64,000 nucleotides of DNA from Psychrobacter glaciei (GCF_014652895.1 NZ_BMZR01000001.1:372001-436000), one strand, 5' to 3'; counted from the stretch's first letter, positions 19,447-29,415 are shown. Notes: generated by a model not told the origin, from the letters alone. Numbers and translations: made by a program.

Positions 19447-19522
19447 CCTATTGTTTGACACAAGGTTGCGTGTTGGTGCAAAAGCGTCTAATGCTGAGCA
19501 ACCCTTATAAAAGGATATTATT

Positions 19523-19933
19523 ATGGCTTACGTATTTATCTATCTGGCTGCTGTTGTCATATTTTTGGGCGTTGATGCGGTTTGGCTTACGACCATGAAA
19601 GGGGCTTTTTATGAGTCGCGTATCGGTCATCTATTGGCTGATGAGCCCAATATGACGGCCGCTGGCGTGTTTTATATGTTTTATATATTGGCACTCTGTA
19701 TATTGGTTCTGTATCCGCAAATCAAGGCAGGAGCGTCTGTTGGTCATATTTTCTTACTGGGTGGTCTGATAGGACTGATGGCATATGGAACTTATGACTT
19801 TACCAATTTAGCTTTGTATAAAGGGTTTACCTTAGATACCGCGTTAGTAGATTTTGCGTGGGGCGGAATTTTAACTGGCTCAGTGAGCGCTATCGTTGCT
19901 TGGCTGGCGTACCGTTTTCATTGGTTGAGCTAA
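19523..19933 (+). CDS. DUF2177 family membrane protein
   Basis: The 136-residue protein has four predicted membrane helices and the DUF2177 features VDAVWLTTMKGAFYESRIG, the loop AYGTYDFTNLALYKGF and a Trp-containing final segment. Its function is unknown. It closes the SDR-flavoprotein-DUF1365-Cfa cluster, 76 bases after the methyltransferase gene and with its own AAAGGA ribosome binding site, so it may handle or protect the lipid product. That is inference. Confidence 0.85.
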   Translation: MAYVFIYLAAVVIFLGVDAVWLTTMKGAFYESRIGHLLADEPNMTAAGVFYMFYILALCILVLYPQIKAGASVGHIFLLGGLIGLMAYGTYDFTNLALYKGFTLDTALVDFAWGGILTGSVSAIVAWLAYRFHWLS

Positions 19934-20056
19934 CCATCATTTATATACTGACTATTTCTCTGAAATACAGTCCAAATTTATTAGGGCAATAAAAAGGGTA
20001 TATATAAAAGACAGTAGATATATAATTACCATATTTAAAATAATAGTATTTAAAAT

Positions 20057-20842
20057 ATGAGCATTGAAAACATGGATATCGAAAGTGACACCATCAATCA
20101 AATCGCTAACCCAATAGAAATTATCTATGAAGATGAATTTCTGGTGGCGATTAATAAAGAGGCGGGTCTATTGGTGCATCGCAGTTGGCTGGATAAAGGC
20201 GAGACCCGCTTTGCCATGCAACTCACCCGTGATGCGGTAGGTTGCCATGTATTTCCGGTACATCGGTTAGACAAGCCGACATCAGGCGTATTGTTGTTCG
20301 CCAAGAGCTCAGCCGTGGCGCGCAGTCTTACCGAGGCTTTTACTGCGCATAAGGTTTCTAAGCAATACTTAGCCGTAGTGCGCGGCTTTATGCCAGAGCA
20401 GGGCACCGTTGATTATGCATTAAGTTTTAAGCCCGATGCCATTGCCGATAAATTTGCCAACTTGGACAAGCCCGCTCAAGAGGCGGTGACCCATTGGCAG
20501 AGCTTGGCTCAAATTGAGCTGCTATTTGCGGTGTCAAAAAAGCATGAAACTAGCCGCTATAGTCTAATGCGCTTAACCCCCGAGACCGGTCGCAAGCATC
20601 AGCTGCGCCGGCACATGAGACATCTATTCCATCATATAGTGGGCGATACCAGCCACGGTGACGGACGGCACAATCGATTTTTTCGTACTCAATACGACTG
20701 CGCACGTATGCTGCTACATGCCCAGACTTTAGCGCTCAGCCATCCGGTCACTGGTGAGCCATTATTGCTAAAAGCGGGATTAGACGATCAATGGATGAGT
20801 ATCATGGAAGCGTTTTCTTGGGTAGAGAGCGCTGAAGTTTGA
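20057..20842 (+). CDS. truC: tRNA pseudouridine(65) synthase TruC-like
   Basis: The 261-residue RluA-family pseudouridine synthase has the catalytic motif HRLDKPTSGVLLF (aspartate near residue 75), the early IIYEDEFLVAINKEAGLLVH and the later GRKHQLRRHMRHLFHHI. The insertion pattern and the C-terminal CARMLLHAQTLAL match TruC, which modifies U65 of tRNA-Ile and tRNA-Asp. An alternative start at 20072 cannot be excluded, as no strong ribosome binding site is seen. Confidence 0.88.
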   Translation: MSIENMDIESDTINQIANPIEIIYEDEFLVAINKEAGLLVHRSWLDKGETRFAMQLTRDAVGCHVFPVHRLDKPTSGVLLFAKSSAVARSLTEAFTAHKVSKQYLAVVRGFMPEQGTVDYALSFKPDAIADKFANLDKPAQEAVTHWQSLAQIELLFAVSKKHETSRYSLMRLTPETGRKHQLRRHMRHLFHHIVGDTSHGDGRHNRFFRTQYDCARMLLHAQTLALSHPVTGEPLLLKAGLDDQWMSIMEAFSWVESAEV

Positions 20843-20914
20843 GCCGCGTAAAGTTTAGGTTCTGTCTTATAAAATCATTTCAAAATAGTCGAAATACTGG
20901 TATGGAGTTCAGCC

Positions 20915-21781
20915 ATGTTAATTTTTCATTTAACATCGTCATTGCCAGTAATTAAGACGGCAGTGATTTCTACTTTACTAATCGGTACTGTCCAACTGAT
21001 GATAGGCTGTGACTCACAGCCCTCATCTTCGAATAATGACGGCACTGCGCAAACGAATACTGTAGATAAAGACATGGCTAAGAATGATGAGATGTCTGTC
21101 AATCCAGCGCTTACAGATACGAGTGTTATGGATAAAGAACAAACTAACGAAGCAGCAGATATAGCTAATGAGCAAACCGTCAGCCCGTCAGGGTATCAAA
21201 AGTTAAGCTTCGGTCAGGTTATTACCCCTGAGCTGCTAAGTAGCCTAGGAATGACCAAAGCAAAGAGCGATAACAAACAGTGCTATTACGTCAGTAATCC
21301 GAAACTGAGCTATGTCGATAAAAAGTACGGTGAACGTGCTTCTGTGCTATATCAAATCATAGATGGTAAAGTTGCCCTGATCAGTATTCAGGATCCAAGC
21401 ATAGCGTTTTATAAAGACATCAATATTGGCAATTCCGCTACAGACGTTATGAAAGCACATAATGACGAGCTTAGCTACGAGGTCGATAAATATGCGGTTG
21501 ATGGTGATTACTATAGCCTGATTGCTAACATCAATTTCAAAATGACAAAAGAAAGCCCACTTGGAGAATCATTAAGAGACGAAAATATTGAGCTTAAGAA
21601 TAAAGAGTACAGTTTGCCCCTACAAATTGAATATCATATCAAGGGCGGTCAAAAGCTGAGTGATTCTACGATTAAGGCGTCTGAGTGGACAGCAGACAAT
21701 AAAAATCTATTAAAAGGTGAGGTAGAAAGCATCGATATCGGTATACCAGAAGCGATTTATTTGGTCGAAGGGTGCTCTTAA
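20915..21781 (+). CDS. Hypothetical lipoprotein
   Basis: The 288-residue protein begins with a long hydrophobic signal ending in the lipobox-like LMIGC (cysteine near residue 32). A Ser/Asn/Thr-rich linker follows, then a folded C-terminal part from about residue 95 with two well-separated cysteines (NKQCYYVS and the C-terminal EGCS). I do not recognise the family. The layout suggests an envelope lipoprotein of unknown role. It is followed immediately by a strong terminator. Confidence 0.75.
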   Translation: MLIFHLTSSLPVIKTAVISTLLIGTVQLMIGCDSQPSSSNNDGTAQTNTVDKDMAKNDEMSVNPALTDTSVMDKEQTNEAADIANEQTVSPSGYQKLSFGQVITPELLSSLGMTKAKSDNKQCYYVSNPKLSYVDKKYGERASVLYQIIDGKVALISIQDPSIAFYKDINIGNSATDVMKAHNDELSYEVDKYAVDGDYYSLIANINFKMTKESPLGESLRDENIELKNKEYSLPLQIEYHIKGGQKLSDSTIKASEWTADNKNLLKGEVESIDIGIPEAIYLVEGCS

Positions 21782-21792
21782 AAGTTGAATGT

Positions 21793-21820
21793 AAAAACCC
21801 AGCATCTAGCTGGGTTTTTT
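21793..21820 (+). terminator. Rho-independent terminator after the hypothetical lipoprotein gene
   Basis: A stem of AACCCAGC with GCTGGGTT and a short loop is followed by six T. It begins about 12 bases after the lipoprotein stop. It could also serve ampC on the opposite strand because an A-run precedes it. Confidence 0.87.
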
Positions 21821-21865
21821 ATGAAAGGCTGTTTTCTATAAGGTTGCTTTGTGACTCAAGATTAA

Positions 21866-23056
21866 TTAACGAGTCATCGCACTCTCTAAAATCGTATAGG
21901 CTGCTTTGACCCTATCTGCATTTGGATAGTTTTTATTTGCCAAAATGACAATGCCTGATTTTTCGGCAGGAATATAAGCAATATATCCACCGAACCCATT
22001 AGTAGCACCTGTTTTGTTGACCCAGACGTTATTTAAGACAGCCGTTGGATGATTGTCTATTGTAATGGTTTGAGGCTTTAGCACCACATCCATTGAGTTA
22101 CCTTCGAGTAAGGTATCTAGCTGAGTAGGATAAGGGTACATCTCCCATCCTAACCCTTGTGTAAAAGTGCTCGCCTGATAGTAACCTTTTCTATTATTAT
22201 TTAGTGCTTGCTGAATATCTTTATCCAGCGGTACTAGCCCCATATTCGCCGCCATAAAATGCGTCATATCTTTAATGGTGGATTTAATGCCATAGGCTTC
22301 AGCGTCTAACATGCCAGGATTGACTCGGATAGCATCGCCAGCAGTGTTATAACCAAATGCATAATCAGCCATCTTGTCACTAGGCACATTGATAAAGGTG
22401 TTGGGCATATTGAGTGACGGCAGTATTTTTTCTTCCATCAATTGTGTGTAATCAGCGTCCATGCTCAATGCCGATATATAGCCAAACAGACCGATACTGG
22501 CGTTGGAATATAAACGCTTTGAGTTGATAGGGAATACAGGCTGCCAAGATTTATAGTAACGGAGCAACTCTTCATTGTTTTTGACGTCATCAGGGACTTG
22601 TAGCGGTAGACCACCAGCTGAATAGGTGGCTAGGTTTATAAGCTTGGTGTTGCCAATGGCGCTGTTTTTTAGGTAAGGAATATATTTGTCAGCGGTATCT
22701 TCTAATGCAAGTGTGCCATTTAATTCTGAATAACTGGCTAAGGTAGCAGCAAACGTCTTACTAATTGAGCCTAGCTCAAAAATAGTGTTTTCTGAGACAG
22801 GTATTTTGGCTTTCTTGTCAGCCAAACCATAATGATAGAGATGTGATTTACCATCAACAATAATACCAAAAGCCATTCCTGAAATATTATGCTCATTCAT
22901 TAGTAATTTGGCTTGTTGATCAACTGTGCTCTTTAGATGGTCATTGTTATCTGCTGCTTGTACGGTTCCAGATAGTAATGATGCTGTCACTAAAGCGGTA
23001 AGTCCGACTTGATTTAACAGGGTTTGAAAGGGTTGTTTCATTATAGGGTTTCTCAT
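21866..23056 (-). CDS. ampC: Class C beta-lactamase (AmpC-like)
   Basis: The protein has 396 residues, or 391 if started at the internal ATG at 23041. The signal peptide ends near VQAADN. All three active-site elements of class C enzymes are present: SISK (S97-K100), YSN (Y183-N185) and KTG (K348-G350). The segment FELGSISKTFAA and the length fit chromosomal AmpC of Moraxellaceae. It would hydrolyse beta-lactams in the periplasm by a serine acyl-enzyme. No ampR gene lies next to it, so induction through the usual neighbour is not supported. Sequence alone does not tell whether expression is high enough to matter for resistance. Confidence 0.94.
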   Translation of the reverse strand: MRNPIMKQPFQTLLNQVGLTALVTASLLSGTVQAADNNDHLKSTVDQQAKLLMNEHNISGMAFGIIVDGKSHLYHYGLADKKAKIPVSENTIFELGSISKTFAATLASYSELNGTLALEDTADKYIPYLKNSAIGNTKLINLATYSAGGLPLQVPDDVKNNEELLRYYKSWQPVFPINSKRLYSNASIGLFGYISALSMDADYTQLMEEKILPSLNMPNTFINVPSDKMADYAFGYNTAGDAIRVNPGMLDAEAYGIKSTIKDMTHFMAANMGLVPLDKDIQQALNNNRKGYYQASTFTQGLGWEMYPYPTQLDTLLEGNSMDVVLKPQTITIDNHPTAVLNNVWVNKTGATNGFGGYIAYIPAEKSGIVILANKNYPNADRVKAAYTILESAMTR

Positions 23057-23135
23057 TTATTCTAATAGATGTATTAATAATTTAATGCTTATGCAAATAG
23101 CGCTTTGCTTTCAGTTCGGGTATACCGTTTTACAT

Positions 23136-23273
23136 TATAGTCAGTGAAAAGCAGTATCGATACATCACGCACTGCTAATATCAATTTTTCTTGCTTGCTG
23201 TGCCTGTGCAGACAGAGGCTACGAAAAATTAATATCAGCAGTATCGTCGCGTTTTTGAGGTATTTTGACTATA
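23136..23273. mobile_element. MITE, copy 2, same ends and core as copy 1 but different hairpin arms
   Basis: The 138-base element starts TATAGTCAGTG and ends TTTTGACTATA. The hairpin arms are at 23171-23190 and 23223-23242, pairing over 20 positions with two G-T wobbles. Between them lies the core CTTGCTGTGCCT...GACAGAGGCT shared with copy 1 at 11907-12051. The outer arm sequence is unrelated to copy 1 except for the AATTTTT end, yet remains self-complementary. It lies upstream of the acyl-CoA thioesterase gene. Confidence 0.75.
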
Positions 23274-23528
23274 TCTCAGAGCACGGAATCCCCGACAATT
23301 TTGGCGATTCCGTACCGTTGATTGGATCTTTTAAGGTATACCCAAGTGGAACCAGTGATTTCACCCTTTAAACCTATTTACAAACCACTCAAAATAGACT
23401 GCTATAATGGAAACTATTATAATAGACTATGAGAATGGTTATCTTTATAAAAAATTACTGAAGGCAAGTGATCAAAACCCGTTTGGTCGCTCAAGGCCAA
23501 TAAATTTTAGAACACCGTAAGGAATGTT
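23274..23528. other. Intergenic region with inverted repeat, upstream of the thioesterase gene
   Basis: An inverted repeat CGGAATC / GATTCCG lies at 23284-23312 without a T-run. TATAAT-like boxes lie around 23403-23426, and the ribosome binding site AAGGA precedes the next gene. I see no protein-coding gene here. Confidence 0.4.
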
Positions 23529-24083
23529 ATGCCCCAGTACAATACTACCTCCACCGCCAAAAAAGCCCCTTTGAACCATGAACTATATATGACGGTGCTA
23601 ATGACCCCTGATATGGCAAATTTCATCGGCAATGTACACGGTGGTGATTTACTCAAAATGCTCGATCAGGTCGCTTATGCCTGTGCCAGTCGCTATAGCG
23701 GCAACTATGTGGTGACGCTATCGGTTGATCAGGTGATGTTCCGTGAGCCAATCTATGTGGGTGAGCTGGTGACCTTTGCCGCGAGCGTCAACTACGTGGG
23801 TAGAACGTCGATGGAAGTGGGCATACGTGTCGAAGCAGAAGATGTGCGGGCGCGTACGGTTCGTCATACCAATAGCTGCTACTTTACGATGGTCGCCATC
23901 GATGACAATGGCAAACCAACTCCTGCGCCGCCGCTTGATATCAAAAATTTGATGCAGCAGTGTCGTTTTGATGCAGGCTTAGAACGTAAGAACCTACGTA
24001 TGCAAAGCTCACACCGTCCTAGCTGTGATATTGAGAATATGATTGGTGAGCTAGCCAGCAGTCATGACAATCAAGCTAAGTAA
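23529..24083 (+). CDS. Acyl-CoA thioesterase, hotdog fold (YciA/BACH-like)
   Basis: The 184-residue protein has the hotdog signature MANFIGNVHGGDLLKMLDQ, with the catalytic aspartate in the helix, followed by SVDQVMFREPIYVGELV and RTSMEVGIRVEAED. Members hydrolyse acyl-CoA to free acid and CoA in the cytoplasm. The C-terminal tail of about 50 residues is longer than in YciA. It is monocistronic or co-transcribed with the transporter 65 bases downstream. Confidence 0.9.
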   Translation: MPQYNTTSTAKKAPLNHELYMTVLMTPDMANFIGNVHGGDLLKMLDQVAYACASRYSGNYVVTLSVDQVMFREPIYVGELVTFAASVNYVGRTSMEVGIRVEAEDVRARTVRHTNSCYFTMVAIDDNGKPTPAPPLDIKNLMQQCRFDAGLERKNLRMQSSHRPSCDIENMIGELASSHDNQAK

Positions 24084-24148
24084 CATGACACAGTAGCCAA
24101 GGGTTTCCAGCTTAGTGGTTAAATATTCGCTATTTTACTGAGACTATT

Positions 24149-25285
24149 ATGAGTTTGAAGCCATCAAAAACCCATTCAAATATTCCTACTCTTACTCCTA
24201 ATCAGTCAGTACGCCGCAATAGTCGTGCTCGAGGTGCTGGTACGCTCATTAACGACGCCACTTCTGATGGTAATTCTCGTTCCGGCTTTGATGGTTCTAA
24301 GTCAGCAACCAACAAAGAAGAACAGCATTCTGCCTCATTGACGACGGTTTTGATTGCCGTCGGGGCCAACCTCATCATTGCTATTGCCAAAACTGTAGCG
24401 GCGTTTATGACAGGTTCTGCTTCTATGATTGCAGAGTCAGCACACTCTTGGGCAGATGCAGGTAACGGCACTTTATTAATTGTCGCCGAAAAAAAATCCG
24501 TCAAACCTGCTGATGAAAGTCATCCGCTCGGCTACGGTAAAGAGTCATACGTCTGGTCGATGATTGCGGCATTTGGCGTCTTTATGGCGGGTTCCATTGT
24601 CTCCATTTATACTGGTATCACCGAGTGGAATGCGGCTGAGAGCGAGACCGACTATACCATTGGTTTTATTATATTAGCAGTCGCCTTTGTGCTAGAAGGC
24701 TTTTCGTTGGTGCAGGCGTACCTGCAAAGTAAAAAACATGGTGAAGCGATTAATGTCAGCGCTATTGGTTATGTGGTCGATACGTCGAACCCCACTTTAC
24801 GCGGTGTATTTTTTGAAGATTTAGCGGCTGTAGTTGGCTTGGTTATCGCTGCGGCTGCGATGGGTATGCATGCTTATACCGGACAGCCCTTTTGGGATGC
24901 GCTAGGTTCTATCGTCGTCGGGCTATTATTAGGCGTGGTCGCTATCTTTTTGATCAGCCGTAATCGGGATTTTTTGATTGGTTACAAGGTGTCTGATAGG
25001 ATGCATTCCTATGCGTTGAGCGAGCTGCTCAATCATGCAGATATTGATAGTGTTTCTTACTTACACCTAGAGTGGGTGGGACCCAAGAAAATATTTATGG
25101 TGGCGGCAGTAGACATCACTGGCAATCAAAAAGAAAAAGAAATCGCGCAAAAATTTGAAGACATTGAAAATTTGTTTCGATGTAATCCTATCTTTCAAGA
25201 AGCTATTTTGACACTGTCTGTACCCAATGCCAAAACGTTATCTTTGCCGGAAAATTATTTGGCTAATAAACAAGATTTTGCATGA
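24149..25285 (+). CDS. Cation diffusion facilitator (CDF) transporter, ZnT9-like
   Basis: The 378-residue membrane protein has a polar N-terminal tail of about 65 residues, then helices of the CDF type. The first metal site appears as SMIAESAHSWADAGN (His and Asp of the HxxxD pair). The segment SNPTLRGVFFEDLAAVVGL is characteristic of the ZnT9-like subgroup. A cytoplasmic C-terminal domain follows. It probably exports Zn(II) or a related divalent metal by proton exchange, but the metal cannot be read from the sequence. Confidence 0.9.
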   Translation: MSLKPSKTHSNIPTLTPNQSVRRNSRARGAGTLINDATSDGNSRSGFDGSKSATNKEEQHSASLTTVLIAVGANLIIAIAKTVAAFMTGSASMIAESAHSWADAGNGTLLIVAEKKSVKPADESHPLGYGKESYVWSMIAAFGVFMAGSIVSIYTGITEWNAAESETDYTIGFIILAVAFVLEGFSLVQAYLQSKKHGEAINVSAIGYVVDTSNPTLRGVFFEDLAAVVGLVIAAAAMGMHAYTGQPFWDALGSIVVGLLLGVVAIFLISRNRDFLIGYKVSDRMHSYALSELLNHADIDSVSYLHLEWVGPKKIFMVAAVDITGNQKEKEIAQKFEDIENLFRCNPIFQEAILTLSVPNAKTLSLPENYLANKQDFA

Positions 25286-25547
25286 TAGTCTAGATGACGG
25301 TGCTATTAACAACTACTATGGCTAAATCTTGCCAAACTGCGTCAAATAGCTGGTCAATATCCTGATATTATCTGCGCTCTTTTCCTTGGTTGGCTGCAAT
25401 TTATCTCATTTGCATCACCATTTTCAAACTGAGGACACGCCCTAGTCGTTCTAGGTTAGACTTTATCGTCGATGGATGCCTAGTTTGGTAAGATTTTATC
25501 TATCAGCAGTCCTAATATTTGAAGGTTCAATAGACTCCAGTTACTCT
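25286..25547. other. Intergenic region, no gene seen
   Basis: This stretch holds short imperfect inverted repeats (for example CTAGTCGTTCTAG near 25442) but no open frame with a ribosome binding site. A tandem repeat begins at 25548. Confidence 0.4.
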
Positions 25548-25632
25548 TAACTATACGGGTCTAATAACTATACGGGTCTAATAACTATACGGATCTAATA
25601 ACTATACGGATCTAATAACTATACGGATCTAA
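25548..25632. repeat. 17-base tandem repeat, five copies
   Basis: Five head-to-tail units of TAACTATACGGRTCTAA are seen. The first two have G and the last three have A at the R position, so the copies fall into two blocks. The repeat lies about 70 bases upstream of the DUF2059 gene. Confidence 0.93.
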
Positions 25633-25702
25633 TTCGAAAAATTAGGCTAAGATAACAACGATAATTAGCAGTAAAAACTAGATACTAAAATAAGGTGATA
25701 AT

Positions 25703-26257
25703 ATGACATATATTTTGAAAAATACTTTGGTGTCTCTGACGTTTGGTTTAAGCGTCGCTACTATGATGGCAGTACCGACGCTCTTTGCACAGGCTGCGGT
25801 ACCTACTGACAAGTCAGTGAGAGAGTTAGTAAATGTCACACATTTGAATGAAACAATTAAACAGATGTCCTCGAAAGATAGTTTACAAAAAATAGTTAAT
25901 GACTCTATGTTGTCTAGCCTTGTGACTGATGACATGAGTACTGCCCAACGTCAAAAACTAATCAAAGTTTTTTCTAATTATAGTAGTAGTATATTTGATG
26001 ATGAGTATATTGAAACTATCAATGAGGCACAAATTCAAGCGTATGTTAGTGCTGTAAAAAAGTATTTTACTCAAGAAGAAGTTGACGCTCAAATCGATTT
26101 TTACGAAAGCGACTTAGGGGCTAGCATAATAGAAAAGCAGCCTATTATGATGCAAGAATATGCGAAAGATGTCAGAGCTATTATGACACAGAATGTTTCA
26201 GCCGAGCTAAAGAAAGCTTTGCCCATTATGATAGAAGAACTAAAAGCCCTGAAATAG
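25703..26257 (+). CDS. DUF2059 domain protein, exported
   Basis: The 184-residue protein has a signal peptide ending near AQAAVP (residue 33). A helical DUF2059 region follows with the typical YFTQEEVDAQIDFYESDLGASIIEKQP block. Such proteins are periplasmic and of unknown function. A weak AAGGTG ribosome binding site precedes the ATG. A five-copy repeat lies just upstream, and a terminator follows. Confidence 0.85.
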   Translation: MTYILKNTLVSLTFGLSVATMMAVPTLFAQAAVPTDKSVRELVNVTHLNETIKQMSSKDSLQKIVNDSMLSSLVTDDMSTAQRQKLIKVFSNYSSSIFDDEYIETINEAQIQAYVSAVKKYFTQEEVDAQIDFYESDLGASIIEKQPIMMQEYAKDVRAIMTQNVSAELKKALPIMIEELKALK

Positions 26258-26280
26258 AAAATGGTAGAATATGCGTGCAT

Positions 26281-26311
26281 AAAAAAAGGTCACCCAATCA
26301 GGTGACCTTTT
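26281..26311. terminator. Bidirectional terminator between the DUF2059 gene and dps
   Basis: An AAAGGTCACC / GGTGACCTTT stem with a six-base loop has an A-run on one side and a T-run on the other. It would terminate the DUF2059 gene on the plus strand and dps on the minus strand. Confidence 0.9.
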
Positions 26312-26382
26312 CTATTTTTACTTCATATAATACTTCGCACTTAATATAATAACGTTAATAATCAACTAAATTTTTAACGGTA

Positions 26383-26865
26383 TTATTTCCTTGGCGCATT
26401 TGCACCGATGAACCATGCATCTTTATCAATAATACGGCTGGCTTCTGTAAATAAATCAGCTGTGTCTTCATCGCCTGCATCACCAGCAGTAGCGATCGCT
26501 TCTCTCAAAGCTTCCGCGACTTTCTTGTAGCGGCTCGTCAGCTCGCGAACATGTTGATCTACTTCGGTAATGTCAGTAGGGTAATCGTCTAAAATAGATT
26601 CTTTTACCACGCGACTGGCCAAACCATTTGGCTGACCACCTAAGATTACAATACGTTCTGCGATAGTATCTGATACTTCAAGGATACGATCTGATGTGTC
26701 ATCTAATAATTGATGCACACCGATAAAGCCAGTACCTTGTAAATTCCAATGGCATTGTTTGCCATCTAAAGTTAAATCAATGACATTTGCTAAGTTAGCG
26801 TTTAACACATCGATCATTTTTTTGGCAGTTTCATCGGAAATTCCACTTGCGTAACGTTCTCTCAT
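26383..26865 (-). CDS. dps: Dps family DNA-protection ferritin-like protein
   Basis: The 160-residue protein has the Dps ferroxidase-site segment KQCHWNLQGTGFIGVHQLLDD and the paired segment SDTIAERIVILGG. Dps forms a 12-subunit shell that oxidises and stores iron using peroxide and shields DNA in stress or stationary phase. Upstream is a 409-base gap without genes. The ribosome binding site is the GGAGT immediately upstream of the minus-strand ATG. Confidence 0.93.
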   Translation of the reverse strand: MRERYASGISDETAKKMIDVLNANLANVIDLTLDGKQCHWNLQGTGFIGVHQLLDDTSDRILEVSDTIAERIVILGGQPNGLASRVVKESILDDYPTDITEVDQHVRELTSRYKKVAEALREAIATAGDAGDEDTADLFTEASRIIDKDAWFIGANAPRK

Positions 26866-27274
26866 ATCTTACTCCGTTATGTATTTTGTTTTATTGAATT
26901 AAATAGGTCACTTGTTTCTTATTTGGTTTTTGTATTAGTAGTGCTTGTTGATTCGTTATGAATAATAACAGCTTAAATCTGTGATGGAACCCTTCAGTGT
27001 TAGGCTTTATGAGGTGGTCGTGTAAGGAGTTTGTTAACCATGAAAATCTTTGTAATTTTATTCAAGATTGTGTGAGTTTTTTATAACAATATAAGATTTA
27101 TCACCTAATAAAAAATTGATTCTTTGATAAAAAATATCTTTATACACTTACACTTCGGGCTGTGGAATATCGTTGTAATCATAAGATAAGCCTCGTCACT
27201 ATCCGTTAAAAAGCCTTTAAAAACCGCTGCTCAGACCCCATATTGTTATAAACCTCAAGAAGAAGAAAGCCATT
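26866..27274. other. Intergenic region between divergent dps and uvrB
   Basis: These 409 AT-rich bases must contain the promoters of both genes. I see no clear operator, no SOS box of the E. coli type and no open frame longer than about 11 codons after a ribosome binding site (an 11-codon frame starts near 27040). Confidence 0.4.
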
Positions 27275-29386
27275 ATGCGTATGCCCGAACCGCGCTCATC
27301 GCGTCAGTTAAACCAATTGGCCACTCAGCTCCAAGGCGAAGCTGAAATTAGTGGTGTTAATGCGTCAGGGACGCAAATATCGAGTCGTGCCTTTGAGATG
27401 GTCACCGATTTTGAACCAGCAGGGGATCAGCCACAAGCGATCAAAAAGCTGGTCAATGGTATTAATTCTGGTATGAATGAGCAGTTGTTATTGGGGGTGA
27501 CGGGTTCTGGTAAGACTTATACCATGGCCAAGGTCATCTCTGAGACTCAGCGTCCGACGATTATCATGGCGCACAACAAAACCCTTGCCGCTCAGCTGTA
27601 TGGTGAATTTAAGTCGTTTTTCCCGAATAACGCGGTGGAGTACTTCGTCAGTTATTATGACTATTACCAACCTGAAGCTTATGTCGCAGCGAGTGATACC
27701 TTTATCGAAAAAGATAGCGCCATCAATGATCATATCGATCAGATGCGTCTGTCAGCGACGCGTGCTCTATTAGAGCGCCGTGATGCGATTATTGTAGCTT
27801 CTGTATCGTGTATTTATGGTTTGGGTGATCCTGAAAGTTATCTAAAAATGCTACTGCATGTCGTGGTCGGTGATCAGATAGATCGTACCGCTACCATTAA
27901 ACGTTTGGTTGAAATGCAATATACGCGCAATGAGCTAGATTTTGGTCGTGGTACATATCGCTTGCGTGGCGAGCTGTTAGATATCTATCCTGCTGAATCT
28001 GAGCAATTGGCTGTTCGTGTGCATTTATTTGACAATGAAGTGGAAAAAATCACTTGGTTTGATCCTTTAACAGGTAAGACGGTACGTAGCGTGCCACGTA
28101 TTACTATTTATCCAAAATCGCATTATGTGACGCCGCGCAATAAACTAGAAGCTGCCAGTCATACGATTCGCGCTGAGCTAGAGCCGCGTCTAGAATATTT
28201 CCGTGATAACAATAAGCTGATAGAAGCACAACGTCTCAAAGAGCGTACCCAATATGACCTTGAGATGATACAGCAGCTTGGCTACTGTAATGGCATCGAA
28301 AACTATTCGCAGCATCTCTCTGGCCGTCCATCAGGGGAAGCGCCGCCGACGTTGTTTGATTATATTCCAGAAGATGCACTGCTGTTCCTTGATGAGTCAC
28401 ACGTGACCGTCTCGCAAATTGGCGCGATGTATAAAGGCGATAGATCACGTAAAGAAAACCTCGTGAATTACGGCTTTCGTCTGCCAAGTGCCATGAACAA
28501 CCGCCCGATGAAGTTTGAAGAGTGGGAGCGTATCAAGCCTAAGACCATTTACGTTAGCGCCACACCAGCATTATATGAGCTTGAGCATAGTGAGCAAGTC
28601 GTTGAGCAAGTCGTCCGTCCAACGGGTTTGATTGATCCTGAGATTGAGATTCGTCCTGTATTGACGCAGGTCGATGATGTGTTATCAGAGATTACCAAGC
28701 GCCGAGAAAAAGATGAGCGCGTATTAATTACCACATTGACCAAACGCATGTCAGAGGATTTGACCAATTATCTAAAAGAATATGATGTCAAAGTTGCTTA
28801 TCTGCATTCTGACATTGATACCGTTGAGCGTATGCAGATTATCCATGAACTGCGTACAGGCGTGCATGATGTACTGGTCGGCATTAACCTATTGCGTGAA
28901 GGGTTAGATATGCCAGAAGTATCATTGGTCGCGATATTTGATGCCGATAAAGAAGGCTTTTTGCGTTCTGAGCGTGCACTTATTCAGACCATTGGTCGTG
29001 CTGCGCGTCATATCAATGGTAAAGCTATTCTTTATGCTGATCGCATTACCAACAGTATGCAAAAGGCGATAGACGAGACCGACCGTCGCCGTGAAAAACA
29101 AGTGGCATTTAACCTTGAGCATAACATCACACCGAAAGGTGCGCGTCGTAGTATTACCGATAAAATTGATACGGGCGACGATCAAAACGCCAATGACAAT
29201 CAAGTGATTCCCATCAAGAGCAATCTGCCTGATGTGGATATTAGTATCTTACGCAGTCCTGATTTGCTAGCCAAAGAAATCAATCGTCTTGAAAAGCTTA
29301 TGAAACAGATGTCTCGTGACTTGAAGTTTGAAGATGCCGCGAAAACGCGAGATAAAGTGCTTGAATTAAAGGCGCATTTGATTTAG
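27275..29386 (+). CDS. uvrB: Excinuclease ABC subunit UvrB
   Basis: The 703-residue protein carries Walker A GVTGSGKT at residues 74-81, the beta-hairpin region [15 protein letters not shown], the helicase motifs DESH and QTIGRAARH, and a C-terminal UVR domain. UvrB receives damaged DNA from UvrA and recruits UvrC for nucleotide excision repair. The N-terminus has about 38 residues before the conserved core (start at [14 protein letters not shown]), so a shorter start cannot be excluded. Confidence 0.97.
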   Translation: MRMPEPRSSRQLNQLATQLQGEAEISGVNASGTQISSRAFEMVTDFEPAGDQPQAIKKLVNGINSGMNEQLLLGVTGSGKTYTMAKVISETQRPTIIMAHNKTLAAQLYGEFKSFFPNNAVEYFVSYYDYYQPEAYVAASDTFIEKDSAINDHIDQMRLSATRALLERRDAIIVASVSCIYGLGDPESYLKMLLHVVVGDQIDRTATIKRLVEMQYTRNELDFGRGTYRLRGELLDIYPAESEQLAVRVHLFDNEVEKITWFDPLTGKTVRSVPRITIYPKSHYVTPRNKLEAASHTIRAELEPRLEYFRDNNKLIEAQRLKERTQYDLEMIQQLGYCNGIENYSQHLSGRPSGEAPPTLFDYIPEDALLFLDESHVTVSQIGAMYKGDRSRKENLVNYGFRLPSAMNNRPMKFEEWERIKPKTIYVSATPALYELEHSEQVVEQVVRPTGLIDPEIEIRPVLTQVDDVLSEITKRREKDERVLITTLTKRMSEDLTNYLKEYDVKVAYLHSDIDTVERMQIIHELRTGVHDVLVGINLLREGLDMPEVSLVAIFDADKEGFLRSERALIQTIGRAARHINGKAILYADRITNSMQKAIDETDRRREKQVAFNLEHNITPKGARRSITDKIDTGDDQNANDNQVIPIKSNLPDVDISILRSPDLLAKEINRLEKLMKQMSRDLKFEDAAKTRDKVLELKAHLI

Positions 29387-29415
29387 ATGGTAAGGTTTAG
29401 AATATAAAAACAGTA

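Noticed and set aside
23144..23371. A 75-codon frame across MITE copy 2
   Set aside because: It reads through the hairpin element and has no ribosome binding site or recognisable protein features.
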